Source: Deltaproteobacteria bacterium | GTDB lineage: Bacteria; Desulfobacterota; Deferrimicrobia; Deferrimicrobiales; Deferrimicrobiaceae | NCBI GenBank assembly: GCA_017889845.1 | Contig: JAGGAJ010000045.1 | Coordinates: forward strand, 1 to 11,113 | DNA length: 11,113 nucleotides | Reading direction: 5' to 3' | Shown: positions 5,069 through 11,113 of the stretch, piece after piece | Layout: every line of letters begins with the position of its first letter | Position numbering within the stretch: position 1 is the stretch's first letter | The notes under the pieces: model-generated | The model's input: only the letters and a program-made list of their open reading frames with translations | Told to the model about the DNA's origin: nothing | Databases searched by the model: none | Position numbers and translations under genes: made by a program

Positions 5069-7741
5069 TCAGCCGATCGCCGCGAGGAGGGCCTGCCGGA
5101 CCTCCTCCTGCCGGGCCGGGTCGGAAATCTTCCCGCCGCCCCGTTCTACGAGGTAGAAGGAGTCCGCCACCTGGTCCGCCTTCGTGGCGATCTTGGACAG
5201 GGCGATGTCGGCGCCCAGCGAGGTCAGGGTGCGGGTGATGTCGTAGAGGAGCCCGATCCGGTCGTAGGTGAAGATGTCCACCACGGTATAGCGGGAGGAG
5301 GCGGAGTTGTCGAAGACCACCCGGGTGGGCCGGTACCGGGACACCTTCTCCCGCACGAACTTCCCCACCCTCGGGTCGGCGATGAGCGCGGACACGTCGA
5401 CCTCCCCCCGGAGGACCCGCAACAGGTCCGCGACCACCCGCTCCTTCTTCGGGTCCCCCGAGAGGCTCTTCCCGCGGGAGTTCACGTAGAAGGTATCGAG
5501 GGCCACGCCGTCGAAGGTGGTGGAGATGGACGCGTTCAGGATGTTCACGCCGTTCGCCGACAGCGTCCCGGCGATCTTGGCGAAGAGGCCCCGCTGGTCC
5601 GGGCATACCACGATGAACTCGGTGGTTCCCGACTCCGGCGAGTCGAGCGTCTCCACGATGGGCGCCCGGCCATCGAACATCGCCAGCAGGCGGAAATGCT
5701 CCCGGAAGCGGCCGTCCGGCGTGGCGAGGATGTACCGGTCGTCCACCTGCGAGATGAACCGCTCCACCTCGTCCTCGGGGTGCCCCTTGAGCCACTCCCG
5801 CACCTGGTCGCGGCGCCGCAGCGCCAGTTCCTCGAACGGGCGTTTGAGCACCCCCTGGTCGAGAACGTTGCGCGCCTTCTCGTAGAGCTCCGAGAGGAGC
5901 ATCGCCTTCCACTGCGTCCAGACGTCGGGGCCCACTTCCTTCATGTCCGCGTAGGTGAGGATGTAGAGCTGGTCGAGCCGGGAGACGGTCCCCGCGGAGT
6001 CCGCGAAGGACAGGATCATCTCGATGTCGTGCAGGTCGCGCCGCTGCGAGATGTGGGCCATCAGCAGGTGCTGCTCCACGAGGAAGACCAGGTCGGCGAC
6101 GTCCCTCTCCGGCAGCCCCCATCGGATCCCGATGCGGGAGACGATCTCCGCACCGATCCGGCTGTGCCCGTGCCCCTTGCCCTTCCCGATGTCGTGGAAC
6201 AGGATCGCAAGAGTGAGCAGGGCGCGGTTTTCCACCGTCCGGTAGATCCGGAGGAACTCCTCCTCCTCCTTCGTGCGCCGTTCGGCCGTCTCGATCCGGG
6301 CCATCACGCTCGCGCACCGGATGGAGTGCACGTCCGCCGTGTAGACGTGGTAGATGTCGCGCAGCACCCGGCAGAACAGCCCTTCGAACTCGGGGATGTA
6401 CCGCCCGAGGAACCGGCTCTCGTTCATGGCGAGCAGCGTCTCGCGCAGGTGCATCGGGTCGGAGAGGACCGAAAGGAACAGTCGGGCCGCGGCCGGGTCC
6501 TCCCGGAACGCCGGGCCGATCGCGGGAAGCGCCTGCTGGATGGACTTCTTCGCCTCCCGGGAGAGCTGGGAGCGTGTCGTCTGCAAGGAGCGGAAGAATT
6601 CGAGGATCCGGATCGGCTCCTTTTCGAAGGAGGCCTGGTCCCGGGCCTGCAGCTTCCCCTTGTAGAGGATACCCGCGGCGCCCACGGGCTTGCGCTGGAA
6701 GAAGAAGAACGACTTCCGCCCCCCCTCCCCCGGCAGGAACCGCCCCACCTCCTCCACAAGTTCGTCGGCGAGCTGCGCGGCGGACGCGGCGTGCAGGTAG
6801 TAGGTCCGCATGAACCGCTCGACGCCGTGGCTCGCCCCGATCTTCCGGTACCGGAGCCGCTCGGCGAGCTGCTCCTGCGCCTCGAAGGAGAGGATATCCG
6901 CCTTCTTCCCGAGAACGTAGTGCAGCTCGTTGCGGACCCGGAGGAGGTAATCCAGCACGTGGCGGATCGCCTCGACGTTCCGGGCGCTCACGACGCCCTT
7001 CTGACGCAGCTCGGAGAGACCGTGGACCTTGTACTTGACCCGGGCCGCCCACACGGCGGAGTGGATGTCGCGCAGCCCCCCGCGCCCCTCCTTGATGTTC
7101 GGCTCGAGGAGGTAGACGGTGGCGCCCACCCGGGCGTGGCGGGCCCGCATCTCCCGGATCTTCGTCTCGATGAACCTGTCGCCGTCCGCGTAGTAGAGGA
7201 ACTTCTCCAGCTCCTTCCCCGCCTCCCGGAAGAAGGTCGCGTCCCCGGCCACCATGCGGTGGTCCATGAGGGCCGTGCGGATGGAGTCGTCCTGGCCGCC
7301 CAGGCGGATCGTCTCCTTCACGTTGCGGACGCTGTGTCCCACGTCGAATCCCAGGTCCCACAGCGGGTACAGCATCGACTCCGTCATCGCCTCGACGTAC
7401 GGGTCCACCTTGTAGTGGTGGAGGAACAGGAGGTCCAGGTCGGATTTCGGGCACAGTTCCCGGCGGCCGTACCCGCCGACCGCGACCACCGCCATGCGGT
7501 AGGGGAGATCCGGCCCCGAGGCGAGGAACCGGGCCCGCGACCGGCCGTGGAGCGCCTGGAGCACCGCGTCCAGCGCGTCGGAATATTTCCGGCAGGCGCC
7601 CAGCCCCCCGCTGATCCCCTGCCGCTGGTCCTCCCGGAGAACAAGATGGGTGACGTGGAGGAACTCTTTCAGATGTTCGCGGAAATCCTTGTCCGAAAGC
7701 CCGGGCGGGAGGGCACCGGGCTGGAGGAGGGGGAGTCCCAC
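5069..7741 (-). CDS. glnD: Bifunctional uridylyltransferase/uridylyl-removing enzyme GlnD
   Basis: This 890-residue nitrogen sensor uridylylates PII proteins (GlnB/GlnK) under nitrogen limitation and removes UMP when glutamine is high. Domains in order: nucleotidyltransferase with VGGYGRREL from 88 and the SDLD catalytic pair D101/D103; the GlnD linker region with LEPNIKEGRGGLRDIH at 212-227; an HD hydrolase domain with H472, H516-D517, H526, H558 and D599; and two ACT domains at about 707-753 and 818-865 for glutamine sensing. The length is normal and all motifs are present. The start is a GTG at 7741, preceded by AGGGG and lying 10 bases after the amidase stop. The reading frame stays open to 7840, but using that would overlap the amidase by 89 bases and add a tail unlike GlnD. 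No PII gene is in the window. Confidence 0.97.
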   Translation of the reverse strand: MGLPLLQPGALPPGLSDKDFREHLKEFLHVTHLVLREDQRQGISGGLGACRKYSDALDAVLQALHGRSRARFLASGPDLPYRMAVVAVGGYGRRELCPKSDLDLLFLHHYKVDPYVEAMTESMLYPLWDLGFDVGHSVRNVKETIRLGGQDDSIRTALMDHRMVAGDATFFREAGKELEKFLYYADGDRFIETKIREMRARHARVGATVYLLEPNIKEGRGGLRDIHSAVWAARVKYKVHGLSELRQKGVVSARNVEAIRHVLDYLLRVRNELHYVLGKKADILSFEAQEQLAERLRYRKIGASHGVERFMRTYYLHAASAAQLADELVEEVGRFLPGEGGRKSFFFFQRKPVGAAGILYKGKLQARDQASFEKEPIRILEFFRSLQTTRSQLSREAKKSIQQALPAIGPAFREDPAAARLFLSVLSDPMHLRETLLAMNESRFLGRYIPEFEGLFCRVLRDIYHVYTADVHSIRCASVMARIETAERRTKEEEEFLRIYRTVENRALLTLAILFHDIGKGKGHGHSRIGAEIVSRIGIRWGLPERDVADLVFLVEQHLLMAHISQRRDLHDIEMILSFADSAGTVSRLDQLYILTYADMKEVGPDVWTQWKAMLLSELYEKARNVLDQGVLKRPFEELALRRRDQVREWLKGHPEDEVERFISQVDDRYILATPDGRFREHFRLLAMFDGRAPIVETLDSPESGTTEFIVVCPDQRGLFAKIAGTLSANGVNILNASISTTFDGVALDTFYVNSRGKSLSGDPKKERVVADLLRVLRGEVDVSALIADPRVGKFVREKVSRYRPTRVVFDNSASSRYTVVDIFTYDRIGLLYDITRTLTSLGADIALSKIATKADQVADSFYLVERGGGKISDPARQEEVRQALLAAIG

Positions 7742-7745
7742 GTGG

Positions 7746-7750
7746 CCCCT
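7746..7750 (-). promoter_or_regulatory. Ribosome binding site deciding the glnD GTG start
   Basis: AGGGG ends 4 bases before the GTG at 7741 and begins one base after the amidase TGA (7752-7754). It favours this start over the longer open frame that reaches 7840. Confidence 0.6.
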
Positions 7751-7751
7751 G

Positions 7752-9101
7752 TCAGTCGCCGGACCGGGCGAGGATGCCGTTCTGACCGTAATATCGCACC
7801 GCATCCACGACCCCGTCGGCGATCCGTTCGAGGTACTCAAGATCGCGGAGGCGCGCCTCCTCCCGCCCGTTGCTGATGAAGGAGGACTCGACCAGGACGG
7901 CGGTCATGCGCGCGCCGACGAGGACGTAGAAAGGGGCCTGCTTCAGTCCCAGGTTCTGGACGCCGGAGAAACGAGCGGAGACGTTGCGCACGATGGAGTC
8001 GTTCACCGTCTTGGCCAGCCGCAGCGACTCGTTCTTCCGGGCCCCCGTGAACATGTCGTCGATGATGAACTTGACCCCCGACAGCTTGCGCACGGGCACG
8101 CCGTTCTCCCGCGCCGCGAGTTCCAGGTCCTCCCGGTTGGCGGCGCCCCGGGAGAGGACGTACGTCGAGATCCCCTCGGCACGCCGGTTGGGGCTGGCGT
8201 TGATGTGGAGGGAGACGAAGACGGCCGCCCGCGCCTTGTTCGCCATCGCGGTGCGTTCCTCCAGAGGGATGAACACGTCGGTGTCCCTCGTCATCCGCAC
8301 ATCGTACTCCCCGGTGCGCGCCAGTTTCTCCCGGACCAGCCGCCCGACGGCGAGGACCACGTCCTTCTCCTTCAGGCCCGTCGGACCGATCGCCCCGGAG
8401 TCCTTCCCCCCGTGGCCGGGGTCGATCATCACCCGGACCCGGTGGTGCCGCGGGGACGATTCCGCGGACCGCTGCGCCTCCCGTTCCGCGCGCGCCTCCG
8501 CGGCCGGGGGGGCAGGCGCGGCGGCGGGAGGTGGCGACGGCCCCCCCGCTCCGGGATCCGGGGCCGCGACGGCAGGCGCGGTCGCCTCGGCCGCCGGCGC
8601 CGCGGGGACCGGCGGACCGGAGGCCGCCTCCGCCCGGAGAACGGGGATTTCCCCCTCCCCGTCGATGTCGACGACGATGCGGAACGGGTTGTCGAGTGCG
8701 AACACCCGGTACGCGCTCTCGCGCTCCAGGTCGATCACCACGCGGACGACGTCCCGGTTGAACCTTCCCGCCCGGACCTGGCGGAGCAGGCCATTGCGGA
8801 CTTCCACCGGCTTGCGCAGGATCTCGTCGCGGATGCCGGCGCCGGGGAGGTCTACGAAGATGCGCGGTGGGAGCCCTCGCTTCGGGTCGGCGCGCACGGT
8901 GTCCACCCTCCATGCGACCTCGTCCCCGGTGTAGATCGCCACGCGGGTGTACACCTCGCTCGTCCACGCGAGGATCTCGGAGACGCGGGCGGTGCCGCCG
9001 GGGCGGGAGGCGCTTTCGCCGGATGCCGGGGACAAGAGGGGTACGAGAAGCAGGGCAGCGGCGGACATCGCCGCGAAGAGGTGTCGCCGCAAAGGTTTCA
9101 C
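7752..9101 (-). CDS. Exported N-acetylmuramoyl-L-alanine amidase with AMIN domain (AmiA/B/C-like)
   Basis: This 449-residue periplasmic zinc amidase cuts the bond between N-acetylmuramic acid and the stem peptide, a step in splitting septal peptidoglycan at division. Residues 1-28 form a signal peptide: MKPLRRHLF, a hydrophobic run, then PASG before the likely cleavage site. The twin arginine R5-R6 suggests Tat export, as known for E. coli AmiA and AmiC. An AMIN domain (about 39-147) should bind peptidoglycan or direct septal placement. An Ala/Pro-rich linker spans about 150-220. The Amidase_3 domain follows, with zinc ligands H230 (DPGHGG), E245 (LKEKD) and H299 (SLHINA) and catalytic E405 (VESSFISN). 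The segment around 341-372 corresponds to the region carrying the autoinhibitory helix in AmiB/C-type enzymes, so activation by an EnvC- or NlpD-like factor is plausible. The GTG at 9101 overlaps the mutS TGA as GTGA and has GGAAGGG 6 bases upstream. Confidence 0.96.
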   Translation of the reverse strand: MKPLRRHLFAAMSAAALLLVPLLSPASGESASRPGGTARVSEILAWTSEVYTRVAIYTGDEVAWRVDTVRADPKRGLPPRIFVDLPGAGIRDEILRKPVEVRNGLLRQVRAGRFNRDVVRVVIDLERESAYRVFALDNPFRIVVDIDGEGEIPVLRAEAASGPPVPAAPAAEATAPAVAAPDPGAGGPSPPPAAAPAPPAAEARAEREAQRSAESSPRHHRVRVMIDPGHGGKDSGAIGPTGLKEKDVVLAVGRLVREKLARTGEYDVRMTRDTDVFIPLEERTAMANKARAAVFVSLHINASPNRRAEGISTYVLSRGAANREDLELAARENGVPVRKLSGVKFIIDDMFTGARKNESLRLAKTVNDSIVRNVSARFSGVQNLGLKQAPFYVLVGARMTAVLVESSFISNGREEARLRDLEYLERIADGVVDAVRYYGQNGILARSGD

Positions 9102-11113
9102 GGGGTTCCCTTCCGCAACCTCTCCTTCCACGCCGCCAGACGCATCAGGGCGTCCAGCGGGGAGAGCCGGTCCGGCTCGGCCCGCCGGACCTCTTCCAGA
9201 ACGGCCTCCTCATCCATCCGCGCCCGGCGTCCCGCGAAGAGCTCCATCTGGGCGGCGTCGGCCCGCTGCGCAGCCCGCGCGCCGGCGAGGGAGGGAAGGC
9301 CGAATTCATTATACTCGGCGGACTCGAGGTTTTTCAAAATATCCCTGGCCCGCTCGATGACGGAGTCCGGCAGCCCGGCAAGCCGCGCCACCTGGATCCC
9401 GTAAGACTTGCTCGCGCTCCCCTCGTCGATCCGCCGCAGGAAGACAATTTCCCCCTGCCACTCCCGCACCGCCACGTGGTAGTTCCGCGCGTTCGCGGAG
9501 GTAGAGACGATGTCGGTGAGCTCGTGGAAGTGGGTCGCGAAGAGGACCTTCGGCTTCGCCGGCGCGTCGTGGAGATGCTCCGCGACCGCCCAGGCGATGC
9601 TCAGGCCGTCGTAGGTGCTCGTCCCCCTGCCCACCTCGTCCAGGACCACCAGGGTCCGGGCCGTGATGCCCGTGAGGATCCGCGAGGTCTCCCGCATCTC
9701 CACCATGAAGGTGCTCTCGCCGCGCGAGAGGTCGTCGGAGGCGCCGATGCGCGTGAAGATCCGGTCCACCACGCCGATCTCGGCCCGGTCCGCGGGGACG
9801 AAGGAACCCGCGTGGGCGAGCAGGACGATCAGGGCCACCTGCCGGATGTAGGTGGACTTCCCCGCCATGTTCGGACCCGTGACGATCGCCAGGCGGGCCC
9901 CGTCGGGGGAGAGGCGGCAGTCGTTGGGGACGAACGCGTGGCGCCCGATGATCCGCTCAACGACCGGGTGGCGCCCGTTCTCGATGACGAGGTCCAGCCC
10001 CGCGTGCACCTTCGGCCGCCCGTACCCCCCGGTGGCCGCCAGCTCCGCGAAGCAGAGGAGCGCGTCGAGCTCCGCCACGCTCTCCGCCGCGGCGTAGATG
10101 GCCGGGAGGTGCCGCTTCAGCCGCTCCCGCAAGGCGAGGAACAGCTCCTCCTCCCGGGCGTTGCGCTCCTCCTGGGCCCGCAGCACCTTCGACTCGAACT
10201 CCTTCAGCTCCGGCGTAATGAACCGCTCGGCGTTCACCAGCGTCTGCTTCCGGATGTAGTCGGGCGGAACCTTGTCGGTGTGGGCTCTGGTCACCTCGAG
10301 GTAGTAGCCGAACACCCGGTTGTACCCGACCTTGAGCGTACCGATGCCGGTGCGCTCCCGCTCGCGCGCCTCCATCTCCGCGAGCATCCCCCTCCCGTGG
10401 GTGAGCAGGTGGACCAGCTCGTCCAGCCGTGGGTCGTACCCCCTGCGGAAGATGCCGCCATCCCTGTACCCGGCGGGGACGGCGTCGGCGAGGGCCGGAT
10501 CGATCTCCCCCACCGCCTCCCGGTGGTCTCCCATCCGGACCCGGACACCCGCGAGGAGCATCGAGTACGGCTCCCCGAGGGCCTCCGAAAGGGCCGGGAC
10601 CGCAGCCAGGTTGTCCCGGAGCGCGGCCACGTCGCGCGGGCCGGAGCGGTCCTGGGCCAGCCGGGAGGCCAGGCGCGAAAGATCCCCCATGGCGTCGAGG
10701 CCCACGGCGAGCGCCTTTCGCGCGCCCTGCGCCTCCAGGAGTTCCCCCACCGCGTCGTGGCGGTCGCCGATGCGGGCGACGTCCAGCAGCGGGGCGGCCA
10801 GCCACGACCGGAGCATCCGGGCGCCCATGGGGGTGCGCGTCCGGTCCACCGCCCACAGCAGGCTCCCCTTCCGCTCCCCCGACAGGGAGGAGAAGATCTC
10901 CAGCGTCCGGACGGCGGTCTCGTCCATGGCGAGGTACCGGCGCCCCTCCCGCTCCGAGAGGCTCGCGATCTCGGAGAGCGCCGCGGGCTGGTGCAGGTGA
11001 AGGTAGTAGAGCGCGGCCCTGACGACCCCGCCGGCCGCGTGGTCCGGCGGGGGAACCGCTCCGATCGCCGCCGGCGGCTCGAAGGAGAGGGCCGCCGTCG
11101 GTGACAGGAGGGT
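9098..11113 (-). CDS. mutS: DNA mismatch repair ATPase MutS (5' end outside the window)
   Basis: These are the C-terminal 671 residues of MutS, which recognises mismatches and recruits MutL. The frame is open to the window edge, so translation does not begin at the internal ATG at 10927. The first residues in view already match the MutS core (AALYYLHLHQPAAL, then RRYLAMDETAVRTLEIF). The core, lever and clamp domains are followed by the ATPase: Walker A GPNMAGKST at 9851-9877, Walker B LVVLDEVGRG at 9623-9652, and FATHFHEL after it, all intact. The end (LSPLDALMRLAAWKERL) is the usual short C-terminal helix region. About 200 residues are missing compared with a full MutS of roughly 870; these should hold the mismatch-binding domain with its Phe-x-Glu motif and part of the connector. 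The stop overlaps the amidase start by the GTGA arrangement, implying co-transcription and coupling. Confidence 0.98.
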   Translation of the reverse strand, partial: TLLSPTAALSFEPPAAIGAVPPPDHAAGGVVRAALYYLHLHQPAALSEIASLSEREGRRYLAMDETAVRTLEIFSSLSGERKGSLLWAVDRTRTPMGARMLRSWLAAPLLDVARIGDRHDAVGELLEAQGARKALAVGLDAMGDLSRLASRLAQDRSGPRDVAALRDNLAAVPALSEALGEPYSMLLAGVRVRMGDHREAVGEIDPALADAVPAGYRDGGIFRRGYDPRLDELVHLLTHGRGMLAEMEARERERTGIGTLKVGYNRVFGYYLEVTRAHTDKVPPDYIRKQTLVNAERFITPELKEFESKVLRAQEERNAREEELFLALRERLKRHLPAIYAAAESVAELDALLCFAELAATGGYGRPKVHAGLDLVIENGRHPVVERIIGRHAFVPNDCRLSPDGARLAIVTGPNMAGKSTYIRQVALIVLLAHAGSFVPADRAEIGVVDRIFTRIGASDDLSRGESTFMVEMRETSRILTGITARTLVVLDEVGRGTSTYDGLSIAWAVAEHLHDAPAKPKVLFATHFHELTDIVSTSANARNYHVAVREWQGEIVFLRRIDEGSASKSYGIQVARLAGLPDSVIERARDILKNLESAEYNEFGLPSLAGARAAQRADAAQMELFAGRRARMDEEAVLEEVRRAEPDRLSPLDALMRLAAWKERLRKGTP
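9108..9114 (-). promoter_or_regulatory. Ribosome binding site deciding the amidase GTG start
   Basis: GGAAGGG lies 6 bases before the GTG at 9101, inside the last codons of mutS. The alternative in-frame GTG at 9131 has no such site, and using it would put ten extra, partly acidic residues before the signal peptide. Confidence 0.65.

Noticed and set aside
4500..7454. The xerD reading frame stays open upstream through the phosphoesterase and most of glnD, giving a 1296-residue frame
   Set aside because: The upstream part is Pro/Arg/Gly-rich out-of-frame sequence. The ATG at 4499 has an ideal ribosome binding site and the protein from there has normal XerD length.
7742..7840. A longer GlnD start at 7840
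   Set aside because: It would overlap the amidase by 89 bases and add residues unlike GlnD. The GTG at 7741 has AGGGG immediately upstream and follows the amidase stop.
5696..7876. A 726-residue plus-strand open frame opposite glnD, and similar long plus-strand frames at 7650-9404 and 8867-11104
   Set aside because: All lie antisense to genes with full catalytic motifs, have low-complexity composition and show no family features.
9102..9131. A longer amidase start (GTG at 9131)
   Set aside because: It has no ribosome binding site and would precede the signal peptide with ten extra residues. The GTG at 9101 has GGAAGGG and the common GTGA overlap.
10927..11113. mutS beginning at the ATG at 10927
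   Set aside because: The frame is open to the edge, and the 62 codons before that ATG read as typical MutS core sequence. The gene is cut by the window, not truncated.

Overview
The window is a GC-rich stretch of bacterial chromosome with seven protein genes, all on the minus strand and tightly packed. Read in transcription order (right to left) they are: mutS (its 5' part lies beyond the right edge), a periplasmic N-acetylmuramoyl-L-alanine amidase with an AMIN domain, glnD, a small YfcE/MJ0936-type metallophosphoesterase, xerD, a large DHH-CBS-CBS-tRNA nucleotidyltransferase fusion, and a short M50 site-2 protease whose stop codon is the first three bases of the window. All appear intact apart from mutS, which is cut by the window edge. 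No RNA gene, CRISPR array, prophage or complete insertion sequence is visible.

The organism is probably a Gram-negative bacterium of the Desulfuromonadota/Geobacter type or a related former-Deltaproteobacteria lineage. The signs are high GC, an exported AMIN-amidase, GlnD, a XerD with a classic C-terminus, and the DHH-CBS-nucleotidyltransferase architecture, which I know from Geobacter-like and Aquifex-like bacteria. This assignment is inference from gene content and remembered gene order, not from a search.

From mutS to xerD (11113 to 3564) the genes overlap by 4 bases or are separated by 10 to 12 bases, and several ribosome binding sites lie against or within the previous stop codon. This points to one transcript with translational coupling. 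A 44-base gap precedes the nucleotidyltransferase fusion, so it may still belong to the same unit. Their roles are housekeeping: mismatch repair, septal peptidoglycan splitting, nitrogen signalling, chromosome dimer resolution, tRNA 3'-end maturation and membrane proteolysis. They share chromosome and cell-division upkeep more than one pathway.

The only sizeable non-coding stretch is the 177-base gap at 700-876, and it is the most unusual part of the window. A 21-base sequence occurs there as two direct copies (849-869, 875-895) and one inverted copy (739-759) with a single mismatch. Between them lies a smaller imperfect palindrome (796-815). The outermost copy runs into the nucleotidyltransferase gene and encodes its last codons and stop. 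This looks like a short non-autonomous repeat element (MITE-like or REP-like). No other region looks like a new system.
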